NCBI GenBank assembly: GCA_965228625.1
Contig: OZ245829.1
Location: 3,782,001-3,846,000, forward strand
DNA: 64,000 bases
From: UBA2767 sp965228625
Lineage (GTDB): Bacteria > Pseudomonadota > Alphaproteobacteria > Rhizobiales > Methyloligellaceae
Reading direction: 5' to 3'
The notes below the pieces were generated by a model. That model did no database searches. It worked only from the letters and a program-made list of their open reading frames with translations, and was not told where the DNA came from. The translations under genes and the position numbers were made by a program. Each line of letters begins with the position of its first letter. Positions within the stretch are counted from its first letter, which is position 1. This document shows positions 44,551 to 52,594 of this stretch, piece by piece.

Positions 44551-45753
44551 CTAGGCCGAGAGTGCCCGGTCGAGATCGGCGAGAAGGTCGTCCGGATCCT
44601 CAAGCCCGACCGACAGACGCAGGGTTCCGTCGGTGATGCCGATCTCCGCGCGGCCTTCGGGGCCGAGGCGCTGGTGGGTCGTCGTCGCCGGGTGCGTGAC
44701 CAGGCTCTTTGAATCGCCGAGATTGTTGGTGATCTTGAAGATCTCAAGGCCGTCCATGAAGGAGAAGGCTGCGTCCTTGCCACCCTCGATCTCGAGCGCC
44801 ACCAGGGGGCCGCCGGCTGCCATCTGCTTCTTTGCGAGGTCATACTGCGGGTGGTCCTTGCGGCCGGGATAAACGACGCGGGCGACTTTCGGATGATCGC
44901 CGAGAAAATCGGCGACCCGCGCGGCGCTGCTGCACGACCGGTCGACCCGGATCGGGAGCGTCTCGAGCGACTTGAGCATGACCCAGGCGTTGAACGGGCT
45001 CATCGACGGTCCGGTATGCTTGTAGAAGTCGTGAAACGTGTCGTCGATGTAGTCGGAGCTTCCGAGCACGATACCGCCCATGCAACGGCCCTGACCGTCG
45101 ATATGCTTGGTTGCCGAATAGACGACCACGTCGGCGCCGAGTTCCATCGGCCGCTGCAGCATGGGGGTGGCAAAGACATTGTCGATGAAGGCGAGCGCCC
45201 CGGCATCGTGCGCCAGTTTGCAGACGGCTTCGATATCGACCAGTTCAAGCGTCGGATTGGTGGGCGTCTCGAAAAACACCGCGCGCGTATTGGGCCGGAT
45301 TGCCGCTTCCCAGGCGCTGAGGTCGCGGCCGTCGACAAGCGTCGTCTCGACGCCGAACTTCGGCAGAATGTTCTCGATGACATAGAGACACGAACCGAAC
45401 AGAACGCGGCCCGCCACCACATGATCGCCGGCCTTGAGGTGGGACATCAGCGCGGCCGTGACCGCGGCCATCCCGCTCGCCGTTCCTCGCGCATCTTCCG
45501 CACCTTCGAGCCCGCACATGCGCTCTTCGAACATGCGCACGGTCGGGTTGGAATACCGGGTGTAGACAAAGCCCTCCAGGTCGCCCTTGAACCGGGCTTC
45601 GGCCTGCTCGGCCGAGGCGTAGGCGTATCCGGACGTCAGAAACATGGCCTCGGACATTTCCCCGAACTGGCTTCTCATGGTTCCGCCGTGCACCAGTTCC
45701 GTGGCCGGCTTCCAATCCTTGCTGCGGTCGGTATGCTCCTGTTTTTCAGCCAT
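44551..45753 (-). CDS. metZ: O-succinylhomoserine sulfhydrylase
   Basis: 400-aa PLP enzyme of the Cys/Met family that makes homocysteine from O-succinylhomoserine and sulfide. The PLP lysine is in VVYSATKHIDGQGRCMGG (about 201-218); TRYSNPTVRMFEERM and ASGMAAVTAALM give the cofactor-binding segments. Start ATG at 45753 (MAEKQEHTDRSKDWKP), with GGAG 7 nt upstream. A longer frame from 45819 would read through the terminator. A SAM-II riboswitch lies in the leader, which identifies it as methionine-related and repressed by SAM. Confidence 0.96.
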   Translation of the reverse strand: MAEKQEHTDRSKDWKPATELVHGGTMRSQFGEMSEAMFLTSGYAYASAEQAEARFKGDLEGFVYTRYSNPTVRMFEERMCGLEGAEDARGTASGMAAVTAALMSHLKAGDHVVAGRVLFGSCLYVIENILPKFGVETTLVDGRDLSAWEAAIRPNTRAVFFETPTNPTLELVDIEAVCKLAHDAGALAFIDNVFATPMLQRPMELGADVVVYSATKHIDGQGRCMGGIVLGSSDYIDDTFHDFYKHTGPSMSPFNAWVMLKSLETLPIRVDRSCSSAARVADFLGDHPKVARVVYPGRKDHPQYDLAKKQMAAGGPLVALEIEGGKDAAFSFMDGLEIFKITNNLGDSKSLVTHPATTTHQRLGPEGRAEIGITDGTLRLSVGLEDPDDLLADLDRALSA

Positions 45754-45793
45754 TTTCTGCTCCATCTGGTACGCTCGGCGCATCTTCGCGCAC

Positions 45794-45828
45794 AAAAAAT
45801 CCCGGCCATGCTCTCGCAAATGACCGGG
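45794..45828 (-). terminator. Intrinsic terminator following the SAM-II riboswitch
   Basis: On the minus strand a 9-bp stem (CCCGGTCAT / ATGGCCGGG, one G-T wobble) with a 10-nt loop is followed by ATTTTTTG. It starts 12 nt after the aptamer and ends about 40 nt before the metZ start. This suggests SAM-dependent transcription termination. Confidence 0.8.
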
Positions 45829-45840
45829 TGACGCGTCCGC

Positions 45841-45896
45841 GGCCTTTTAGCGAGTTGTTTAACGTGGCTGCAAGCCGGCCGGCCCAAATCACCACG
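45841..45896 (-). promoter_or_regulatory. SAM-II riboswitch (metZ leader)
   Basis: On the minus strand the sequence starts with CGUGGUGAUUUG, continues through the GGCCGG and GCUUGCAGCCACGU elements with the UUAAACAA segment, and ends with CGCUAAAAGGCC. These are the conserved blocks, in the right order and spacing, of the SAM-II (metA/metZ) pseudoknot aptamer of alphaproteobacteria. The gene downstream is metZ. Boundaries are approximate to a few bases. Confidence 0.93.
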
Positions 45897-45977
45897 GTGA
45901 GATGTGGATTAAGCAGATAAGCGGCCTTGGCGTCAAGGAAGTGTTGGTCTACACGATCTGCAGGAGGAGACGGGGCC

Positions 45978-47057
45978 ATGGCTCTCGCCGACCAAAAGCC
46001 GACATCCGACGCGTTGCCCGCCGAAGGCTATATTCTGCCCTGTCAGGCCATCGAGGCACTGATCGCGGATGGCGCCATCGATCTGGCGACGCCCGCCGTT
46101 GAGGGGCAGATTCAGCCCGCGAGCCTCGACCTCCGGCTCGGCGAAAAAGCCTTCCGCATCCGTGCCAGCTTCCTGCCGGGGCCGCAAATGCCCGTTGCCG
46201 AAAAGCTCAGCTCGCTCGCGCTCCACGAGATCGACCTGAAGGACGGTGCGGTTCTGGAAGTGGGATGCGTGTATCTCGTGCCGTTGCTGGAATCCCTCAA
46301 GCTCCCGGAGGGCCTGAGCGCGGCCTGCAATCCGAAGAGTTCGACCGGGCGGCTCGATGTCTTCACCCGTGTCATCGCCGATCGGGCCCAGGCGTTCGAC
46401 CAGGCCGATGCCGGTTATGCCGGTCCGCTCTATGCCGAGATCTGTCCGCAGACGTTCCCGGTGCTGGTGCGCACGGGGTCGCGCCTGTCACAGGTGAGGT
46501 TCCGTGAAGGCGGCATGCCGCAAGCGAGCGCGGCGACGGAGCATGCCGGTGGCATCGACCTTTCCGTCGATCTGGCGGGCGATCCGGATTCCGGTTTCAT
46601 CGGCTACCGGGCCAAACGGCACACCGGCGTGGTCGATGTGGATGCGCCCGGCGCATATGACATCAACGACTTCTGGGAGCCGATTCACGCGGGCGAGCAA
46701 ACGCGGCTGATCCTCGATCCGGACCAGTTCTATATCCTTGCCTCGAAGGAAGCCGTGGCCGTGCCGCCGACCCATGCGGCGGAAATGGTCCCGTTCAACC
46801 CGCTCGTCGGCGAGTTCCGGGTCCACTATGCCGGCTTCTTCGATCCCGGTTTCGGTTATTCCGGAGCAGGCGGCGAGGGGTCGAAGGCGGTTCTCGAGGT
46901 GCGCAGCCACAAGGTGCCGTTCATCCTCGAAGATGGCCAGATCATCGGCCGGCTGATCTACGAACCGCTGACCGAGGCGCCGGCTCAGGTCTACGGACAG
47001 GACATCGGCTCCCACTATCAGGCTCAGGGCCTCAAACTGTCCAAGCATTTCAGGTGA
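45978..47057 (+). CDS. dcd: 2'-deoxycytidine 5'-triphosphate deaminase (long form)
   Basis: 359-aa dCTP deaminase, supplying dUTP for dTMP synthesis. It is about twice the usual Dcd length and appears to contain two dUTPase-like folds. The first has IQPASLDLRLGEKAFRI and NPKSSTGRLDVFTRVIAD (about 119-136); the second has PFNPLVGEFRVHYAGFFDPGFGYS near 275-300 and ends LKLSKHFR. Such double forms are common in alphaproteobacteria. CAGGAGGAGA lies before the ATG at 45978. It diverges from metZ. Confidence 0.92.
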   Translation: MALADQKPTSDALPAEGYILPCQAIEALIADGAIDLATPAVEGQIQPASLDLRLGEKAFRIRASFLPGPQMPVAEKLSSLALHEIDLKDGAVLEVGCVYLVPLLESLKLPEGLSAACNPKSSTGRLDVFTRVIADRAQAFDQADAGYAGPLYAEICPQTFPVLVRTGSRLSQVRFREGGMPQASAATEHAGGIDLSVDLAGDPDSGFIGYRAKRHTGVVDVDAPGAYDINDFWEPIHAGEQTRLILDPDQFYILASKEAVAVPPTHAAEMVPFNPLVGEFRVHYAGFFDPGFGYSGAGGEGSKAVLEVRSHKVPFILEDGQIIGRLIYEPLTEAPAQVYGQDIGSHYQAQGLKLSKHFR

Positions 47058-47181
47058 GCGCAGGTCCGCAAGTTGCGGTCGGCAGAATCCGTTGCGCGAT
47101 TTCCGGGGCGGACTGTACTGCCCTGATTTCTAAGGGCAAATAGAGTCCGGCACACATTGGCGCCCGTCGCGCGGCGCTTGT

Positions 47182-47934
47182 TCAGGTGCCCATATAGGCG
47201 CCGCCGTTCACATGAATGATCTGCCCCGTGACATAGCCCTGCTCAGGCAGGCAAAGGAACCGTGTCGCCGAGGCGATCTCTTCGACCGTTGCCTTGCGCG
47301 GAACCGGCGGCAGGTTTTCCCGCGAGGGCAGCGCACCGGCGGATGCCGGTCGCACCGTGTCGACGGCGCCCGGTGAAACGACGTTGGCGGTAATCCCGCG
47401 ATCACCGAACTCAACGGCCAGAGCGCGGGTGAATCCGGTCAGGCCGGCTTTGCCGGTGAGATTGTTGGCCCGGCGGGGCGTCCCGGTGTGCCAGGCAAAC
47501 CCGCCCAGGGTCACGATGCGCCCCCAGCCGCGTTCCACCATCATCGGCAACGTCGCCTGGGCGCAATGAAACGCGCCGTCCAGTGAAATGTCGATCACGC
47601 GCCGCCAGTCCTCATAGGTCATGTCGAGGAAGTCGACCTGACCCCTGGCCGACGCGTTGGCGATGAGAATGTCGACGGCACCGAATTTCTCTCGTCCGGC
47701 CTCGGCCATGGCGAAAACGGCGTCCCGGTCGGTCACGTCCGCCACGCAAACAAGGGTCCCGGCGCCAAGTTCGGTGAGCTCCTCGGCAACGGCGTCGGCG
47801 GCCGGGCGATCCTGCAACGTGTTGACGATGATATTGGCGCCGGCATCGGCGAGCGAAAGCGCGATGGCCCGCCCGATGTTGCGGGCCGCGCCCGTGACGA
47901 GCGCCGTCTTGCCGGCAAGCGGTTTGGTTTCCAC
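47182..47934 (-). CDS. SDR-family protein lacking the catalytic Ser and Tyr
   Basis: 250-aa Rossmann-fold short-chain dehydrogenase homologue. Cofactor motif TGAARNIG (about 16-23) and NAG-like IANASARG are present. The active-site region reads TLGGFAWHTG then RANNLTGKAG: the expected Ser is Gly and the Tyr of Y-x3-K is Asn, with only the Lys retained. The C-terminal PGAVDTVRP and GQIIHVNGGAYMGT are normal. Start GTG at 47934, with GGAGG 8 nt upstream. It may have lost oxidoreductase activity or use other chemistry. The gene stands between dcd (convergent) and the CD-NTase-like gene. Confidence 0.88.
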   Translation of the reverse strand: METKPLAGKTALVTGAARNIGRAIALSLADAGANIIVNTLQDRPAADAVAEELTELGAGTLVCVADVTDRDAVFAMAEAGREKFGAVDILIANASARGQVDFLDMTYEDWRRVIDISLDGAFHCAQATLPMMVERGWGRIVTLGGFAWHTGTPRRANNLTGKAGLTGFTRALAVEFGDRGITANVVSPGAVDTVRPASAGALPSRENLPPVPRKATVEEIASATRFLCLPEQGYVTGQIIHVNGGAYMGT

Positions 47935-48074
47935 CGTGGTGTCCTCCCGATCTGAGTTTTCTGGATTTGCAACGCAAGCGAGCCGAGCCACGGACCATAG
48001 CGCGATTGACCGGTCTCGCAAGAACCTGAGGCAGGATCAGTTGTGCCGTTCCGGCGCGGCAGACAGGTTCCGGC

Positions 48075-48986
48075 TCACCAGGACGCGAACCGCCAGTCGA
48101 ACATCTTGCGCCACCAGTAGAACGCGTCGGCAACCTGGCCGCGGGTCTCACAGGTCCGCGCATTGTTGGAGAACTCGACGGCCGCGGCGATGGCTTCCTT
48201 CGCGCGCTCTTTACCGGCGATACTCGTGCCGTACACCGGTTCGCTGCACCCGGCGGCGGCGTCAAACGCGGCCAGGTGTCTCGCATGCAAGTAATTGAAA
48301 AAATTGTTCAAATCGACCGAATACAGGATCGCGGCGTCGTTCTTGAAGAAATCCGCGACGCATAGCTCGAGATAGTACGACCAGATCGGCTGATCGTTGA
48401 AATAGCTCCACGCCTTCACCATGCGGACGAAGGGTTTGAGGTTCGAGTTCAGATCCCGGTCGAGTGCATTCAGCCAGGCGCTGTGGGCGCCGGGGCTGAT
48501 GCGCACCCATCGCCCGCGCGGCGCCGGCACGGCGTAGATGTCGAACTCGTCCTGCGAAGGTTGCACGAAGGCCGGCACAATGTGATGGCGATCGCTGAGT
48601 TGTTCGCCGAACGGTATGACGATCACGGGACGTCCATCGGCGATCGAGGTGTCGGGGAATTGGTCTTTGAGTACCGCGTGAACTTCGTTCAGCGACTTGA
48701 GGGAATCTTCAAACAGCTTTTCCGTCGGGATGACGGCGAAGCAGTCCGACGCGCTGCAGCCGTTCACATGCGTGCCGTGGCCGGTCGACCCGTACGGTGC
48801 CAGATACTGCATATCGAATTCGGACTTAAGACAGCGCTCGATGGCCGTGAGGTTGGCTTCCGCCGCGGCGCATTCGGCATATTTCGGCGCCAGCGAGTCC
48901 GCGAACTCCGCGAACCCGTCGGCCACGGTTCTTTCGGTCTTGCCGCCCGGCTTTTCGGGCGCGTCTGTCTTCACGTCTGCCGGCAA
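48075..48986 (-). CDS. Degenerate CD-NTase-like (SMODS) nucleotidyltransferase
   Basis: 303-aa cytoplasmic protein with the layout of CBASS-type cyclic-oligonucleotide synthases. The active-site start YGSTGHGTHVNGCSASD has the GS-x3-GT part (66-72). Where active enzymes have D-x-D it shows Ala79-Ser80-Asp81, and the third Asp, normally before VVPA, is His135 in RHHIVPAF. The downstream parts match: RGRWVRISPGAH near 157-168, then LKPFVRMVKAWSYF and SYYLELCVADFF. Thus two of three metal ligands are missing. No CBASS effector, ubiquitin-like or HORMA gene lies next to it. Fold assignment is by motif reading; a search would settle it. Confidence 0.7.
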   Translation of the reverse strand: MPADVKTDAPEKPGGKTERTVADGFAEFADSLAPKYAECAAAEANLTAIERCLKSEFDMQYLAPYGSTGHGTHVNGCSASDCFAVIPTEKLFEDSLKSLNEVHAVLKDQFPDTSIADGRPVIVIPFGEQLSDRHHIVPAFVQPSQDEFDIYAVPAPRGRWVRISPGAHSAWLNALDRDLNSNLKPFVRMVKAWSYFNDQPIWSYYLELCVADFFKNDAAILYSVDLNNFFNYLHARHLAAFDAAAGCSEPVYGTSIAGKERAKEAIAAAVEFSNNARTCETRGQVADAFYWWRKMFDWRFASW

Positions 48987-49090
48987 GGGGCCTCCTGGCC
49001 GCCGCAGGATCCGCTCGGGTCCCGATCAACGTACGCTGAGCACTCGACGCAAATACAACCAAATCATGAAGAATCGGGAGTATACAACCG

Positions 49091-49104
49091 TTGATCCAGA
49101 TCAA
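49091..49104 (+). promoter_or_regulatory. FNR/FixK-type binding site
   Basis: Exact TTGAT-CCAG-ATCAA palindrome. Centred at 49097.5, it predicts a class-II start near 49139, and AATAGT sits at 49127-49132 where the -10 element should be. It lies in the divergent gap between the CD-NTase-like gene and a membrane micropeptide ORF. Confidence 0.75.
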
Positions 49105-49147
49105 GGAACCCTCATGCCGCCTCGCGAATAGTTTCTTCCGCAACTTT

Positions 49148-49258
49148 ATGAGGGCCAAGAAAGTGACCGAAGGGGAAATTCTTTATCTGGGCATGGTATG
49201 CACCGCGTTCGTGATCTTCGCGGCGATGCTTCTCTATGTGAGTTACCGCTCGCCCTAG
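49148..49258 (+). CDS. 36-aa (or 31-aa) single-span membrane protein under FNR-type control
   Basis: Small ORF read directly from the plus strand. From the ATG at 49148 the product is 36 aa; a GTG at 49163 with AGGG 8 nt upstream would give MTEGEILYLGMVCTAFVIFA and about 11 more residues, and looks the better start. One hydrophobic helix spans most of the protein (about 11-31 of the long form), ending in VSYRSP. Predicted transcription from the FNR/FixK-type promoter begins about 9 nt before the ATG. It ends 5 nt from the convergent radical SAM gene. I cannot name the family. Confidence 0.65.
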   Translation: MRAKKVTEGEILYLGMVCTAFVIFAAMLLYVSYRSP

Positions 49259-49263
49259 ATCGC

Positions 49264-50262
49264 CTATGCCGAACAGCTCCCGCCGCCGAGAACGCAGAAG
49301 CGCGAACAATGCGGGTGGCACAGTTTGACCGCGCCCCGGTCGAACATGCCGCCGTGCGTGCCGGCGGCCTCTTTCAGCGTTGACCCCATGTCGAAGGCCC
49401 GGTCGTAGGGTAGAAGGGTACAGGGCAGCACCGTGGGCCGGTCCTCGCCCTTCCGTTTGACGACCATGCGGCTGCTTGCACACATGACATCGGACGGTTC
49501 AACCCCGAGAAGGCTCCAGCAGCCGGTCGTGATTTCCGGAACATCGAGCGTTGCGTCCATCTCCGGAAACAGCATGACCTCACCCGGGTCTTGCGCGTCC
49601 AGGCGCCAGCCGCGCTCGGCGATGAGTTTGGCGTAACCGCGGCGTGCGGCCTCCTCGCTTTCGTTCCAGCACGTTCGGCCGGCAATCGCGATGCGGAACC
49701 CGTTATCGGAGAGCCAGTCAACGCCATCAAGCGCTCTTTCCCACGTGCGCGGGCCGCGCTCGGTCTCGTGCAGCTCGCGGGTGTAGTGATCCAGGCTGAC
49801 GCGCAAGGTGAGTTTCGAACCATAGACGTTCAGCAACTCCAGCAATCCCGCCAGGATGCGCTTGCGCTGCATCGGTTGCATGGCGTTGGTCAGGACCAGG
49901 ACCTCGTGGCCGCGAGCGAGCGCGTCTTTCGCCATCGCGAGCATGTCGGGGTTCATGAAGGGTTCACCGCCAGTGAACCCGATCTCGCGGGTTCCCAGGT
50001 CCAGCGCCGCGATCTCGTCAAAAAAAGCCGCGGCCTCGTCGGCGCGCATATAGACGAGCCGGTCATTCTCCGGGCTCGACTCGATGTAGCAGTTTACGCA
50101 CTCGATGTTGCAGAGCGTGCCCGTGTTGATCCACAGGGTGTCGAGTCGCTCAAGCGCAACCTGCGCCCGCGTTTCGCCTTTCGCCGTCAAATCCGGGTCG
50201 GCAAATTTGGCCCGGGACCGAACACGCGTCCGTGCCTCTGTTTCGATGGAGATTTCCGTCAT
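49264..50262 (-). CDS. Radical SAM protein with C-terminal Cys-rich region
   Basis: 332-aa radical SAM enzyme. The cluster motif CNIECVNC (about 51-58) is followed by GFTGGEPFMNPDMLAMA (about 96-112), the SAM-binding GGEP region. The C-terminal third has further Cys in CWSLL, MCASS, CTLLPYD and the tail CHPHCSRFCVLGGGSC, suggesting one or two auxiliary iron-sulfur clusters of SPASM type. Substrate unknown; no typical RiPP precursor is beside it, although a convergent micropeptide ORF is close. Proteins of this shape are widespread in alphaproteobacteria without assigned function. Confidence 0.88.
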   Translation of the reverse strand: MTEISIETEARTRVRSRAKFADPDLTAKGETRAQVALERLDTLWINTGTLCNIECVNCYIESSPENDRLVYMRADEAAAFFDEIAALDLGTREIGFTGGEPFMNPDMLAMAKDALARGHEVLVLTNAMQPMQRKRILAGLLELLNVYGSKLTLRVSLDHYTRELHETERGPRTWERALDGVDWLSDNGFRIAIAGRTCWNESEEAARRGYAKLIAERGWRLDAQDPGEVMLFPEMDATLDVPEITTGCWSLLGVEPSDVMCASSRMVVKRKGEDRPTVLPCTLLPYDRAFDMGSTLKEAAGTHGGMFDRGAVKLCHPHCSRFCVLGGGSCSA

Positions 50263-50415
50263 GGCAGCGTTAGAAAGTTCCTTTTGCGCGGCGCGGCGGA
50301 CGCTAACACATTGATAGCCCGCCGATCATCACAACATTATTACTCGTTCGTCGCCAGATATCCCGCGGCTTCCCGCTTCAAGGCACACATGATAGAACCG
50401 ATACACTCGAGTTTC

Positions 50416-50490
50416 GCGGGTGTAGCTCAGTGGTAGAGCACGAGCTTCCCAAGCTCGGTGTCGAGGGTTCGATTCCCTTCACCCGCTCCA
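50416..50490 (+). tRNA. tRNA-Gly (anticodon CCC), CCA encoded
   Basis: Full cloverleaf: acceptor GCGGGTG/CACCCGC, D stem GCTC/GAGC, anticodon stem CGAGC/GCTCG with loop TTCCCAA (anticodon CCC, reading GGG), T stem GAGGG/CCCTT with loop TTCGATT, discriminator T, and CCA at 50488-50490. Confidence 0.97.
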
Positions 50491-50560
50491 TACGAACAGG
50501 TTGGCCGGCCGGATGCGTTCTGACGCAACCGGAGTCTTCGGCCCGGGAGCCGGGACCACG

Positions 50561-51010
50561 ATGAACGAGACCGTCCGTCCGATTGATCTCACACGCCGGG
50601 AAACCTTCGATCACTGGACGGGGGTAACCATCCGCTTTTCCGACCAGGATCCGCTCGGGCATGTGAACAACGTCGCCGTCGCGGCCTATGTCGAGGCGAG
50701 CCGCACCATGCTCATTCGCCCGTTTCTTTTGCAGGAAAAGTATCCGGAACTGGACTTCGCGCTGGTGCATCTCGAAATCGACTACAAGGGTGAGTTCACT
50801 TACCCGGGTGTTGTCGACGTCGGCGGACGCCTCGAGCGGGTCGGCACGAAATCATTCACGACGTCATACGGCCTTTTCACCGACGAGCGATGCGTGGCGA
50901 CCGCGGGAAGCGTGAATTGCTTCTTCAACACAAAACTGCGCGAAAGCGTTGTTCCGCCGGACGACGTGAGAGCCCTGTTCGAGGAAAGAATGGCGTCGCA
51001 GCCGGTCTGA
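50561..51010 (+). CDS. Hot-dog fold acyl-CoA thioesterase
   Basis: 149-aa protein of the 4-hydroxybenzoyl-CoA thioesterase type. The active-site segment RFSDQDPLGHVNNVAVAAYV (about 24-43) carries the catalytic Asp and the LGHVNN motif. ALVHLEIDYKGEFTYPG continues the sheet. Start ATG at 50561 (MNETVRPIDLTRRETF); the longer frame begins right after the tRNA. Substrate unknown. It lies between tRNA-Gly and a convergent response regulator gene. Confidence 0.88.
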   Translation: MNETVRPIDLTRRETFDHWTGVTIRFSDQDPLGHVNNVAVAAYVEASRTMLIRPFLLQEKYPELDFALVHLEIDYKGEFTYPGVVDVGGRLERVGTKSFTTSYGLFTDERCVATAGSVNCFFNTKLRESVVPPDDVRALFEERMASQPV

Positions 51011-51029
51011 ACGAACGCCGGCAGAAAAT

Positions 51030-51593
51030 CTAGAACAGAAAACCGTCCTCGACGGCGGGTTTTGGCTGCAGGCGCCGCGCGTTCGCGAGCGCGCTTGCCT
51101 TGAATGTGGCTGTGCCCGGACGGCGGGCAATGGCCGGACGGCCGCGCCGGCGCGCCGGACCGACATATTCGTTCGTGATCACGAAGGGCTGCGGGTTCGC
51201 CAACATTGCGCGGATGCGGTCAAATAGGTCTTTGGCGGCAATGGGTTTCGCCAGCATGGCATCGATGCCGGCGTCGAGAACCTTCGCAACCTTTCGGTGA
51301 TCGGGCGTGGCGGTGATCAACAGGATCGGCACCTGACGGTTTATGCAGCTGTCGTCGAAACGCACGAATTTCGCGAAATCGGCGCCGTCCAGTTCATCCA
51401 GAAAGAAATCAAGGATCACAAGGTCAAACGGTTCGCCGTAGATGAACTCGATCGAGTCGGGCACATCGCGTGCAAAGCGTACGTGTTGGATGCCGAAGCC
51501 CCACAGCATTTCGCCCAGCAAACGGCGCATGAGCGCGTGGTTCTCCACAACGAGAACCCGCAGGCGGGCAAAATCGATCTTGGTCGAGGACAT
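51030..51593 (-). CDS. Single-domain response regulator with extended tail
   Basis: 187-aa receiver-domain protein. It has RVLVVENHALMRR (the usual Asp pair replaced by Glu-Asn), the phospho-acceptor Asp in DLVILDFFLDELDG (about residue 62), Thr in LLITATPDH and Lys in AMLAKPIAA. A basic C-terminal tail of about 50 residues rich in Arg and Ala follows, without an output domain. No histidine kinase gene is adjacent. The altered acidic pocket may change phosphorylation behaviour. Confidence 0.9.
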   Translation of the reverse strand: MSSTKIDFARLRVLVVENHALMRRLLGEMLWGFGIQHVRFARDVPDSIEFIYGEPFDLVILDFFLDELDGADFAKFVRFDDSCINRQVPILLITATPDHRKVAKVLDAGIDAMLAKPIAAKDLFDRIRAMLANPQPFVITNEYVGPARRRGRPAIARRPGTATFKASALANARRLQPKPAVEDGFLF

Positions 51594-51727
51594 CGGGCCA
51601 GTTTACGCGGCGGTACGTGGTCTCGATTCGACCCTGCAGCATGAAGGTTAACAAAGGCTCTAGGAAAGGGTTGTCGGGATGCGCACCCTCTTGCGAGGCG
51701 GTAGCGCGCGGGTATGATGCGCCAATC

Positions 51728-52594
51728 ATGTTGGTCATGAAACAGATGCGCACGCTCCTCGCCGTGCTGGCGCTGGCGCTTGTCCCGGCCGGAACGCTTG
51801 TCGGACAGGAGCAGACACCGGAACCTGAGGGTGAGGTGGCGGAGGAGGTTCAGGAGCCCACCCTGCGCGTGCCGAAGCCCGACCTGCTCGACCTGGAGCA
51901 GATCCGCTTTGTGACGGACAACGACTACCCGCCGTTCAATTATCTCGACGAGGAGGGCGAGCTCACCGGCTTCAACGTCGATCTCGCGCGCGCCCTGTGC
52001 GATGAGTTGTCGGTCGAATGCTCGATCCGCCAGTTGCCGTGGAACCGGCTCCTGGAAGCACTCCGGGAGGGCGAGGCGGACGCGGTCATCGCCTCCATGC
52101 GCGTCAGCGAGAAGGCCCTGCAACAGGCTGATTTCACTGACAGTTATTACCACACGCCGGCCCGTTTCGTGATGTTGAAGTCGAGCCCGATCAAGGCGGT
52201 AACGCCGGAGAAACTCGCCGGCAAGAAAATCGGCGTCGTCGGGCAAACCGCTCACGAAGCCTATCTCGGTGACTTCTTTGCGACGTCGGACATCGTCCGG
52301 CACGGCACGATGGACGAGGCGAAGGCGGCTCTGCGCAACGGTTCAGTGGATATGCTGTTCGGCGACGGTGTGTCGCTGATGTTCTGGCTGAACGGCACCG
52401 ACTCGAACGGGTGTTGCGAGTTCCGCGGCGGACCGTTCACGGAAAGCAAGTATTTCGGCGAGGGCATCGGCATCGCCGTTCGCAAGGGCGACCGGAAACT
52501 GCGCGACGCATTGAACTACGGGCTGTTCCTCGTCCGCAGCGAAGGGCAGTTCGAAGAACTGCACCTGCGTTACTTCCCGCTGAGCTTCTTCTGA
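51728..52594 (+). CDS. Family 3 extracellular solute-binding protein
   Basis: 288-aa periplasmic amino-acid-type binding protein. Signal peptide about 1-27 (core TLLAVLALALVPAGTLVG), an acidic Pro/Glu-rich linker, then the SBP_bac_3 fold with RFVTDNDYPPFNYLDEEGEL (about 58-77), NVDLARALCDEL and ADAVIASMRVSEKALQQADF. I give the ATG at 51728, with alternatives at 51737 and 51746. No ABC permease or ATPase is nearby, so it may serve a transporter elsewhere or a sensor. Its end overlaps the convergent desaturase-like gene by 25 nt. Confidence 0.88.
   Translation: MLVMKQMRTLLAVLALALVPAGTLVGQEQTPEPEGEVAEEVQEPTLRVPKPDLLDLEQIRFVTDNDYPPFNYLDEEGELTGFNVDLARALCDELSVECSIRQLPWNRLLEALREGEADAVIASMRVSEKALQQADFTDSYYHTPARFVMLKSSPIKAVTPEKLAGKKIGVVGQTAHEAYLGDFFATSDIVRHGTMDEAKAALRNGSVDMLFGDGVSLMFWLNGTDSNGCCEFRGGPFTESKYFGEGIGIAVRKGDRKLRDALNYGLFLVRSEGQFEELHLRYFPLSFF

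Noticed and set aside
48075..48986. Complete CBASS defence system
   Set aside because: Only a degenerate cyclase-like gene is present. No effector, Cap2/Cap3, HORMA or TRIP13-like gene flanks it within the window.
49063..49131. Short ORF that would run through the FNR-type site
   Set aside because: About 21 codons without ribosome site; it overlaps the regulatory element, which has better support.
50416..50490. tRNA-Gly as an integration site
   Set aside because: No repeat of the tRNA 3' end and no integrase gene were seen nearby; flanking genes look like ordinary chromosome.
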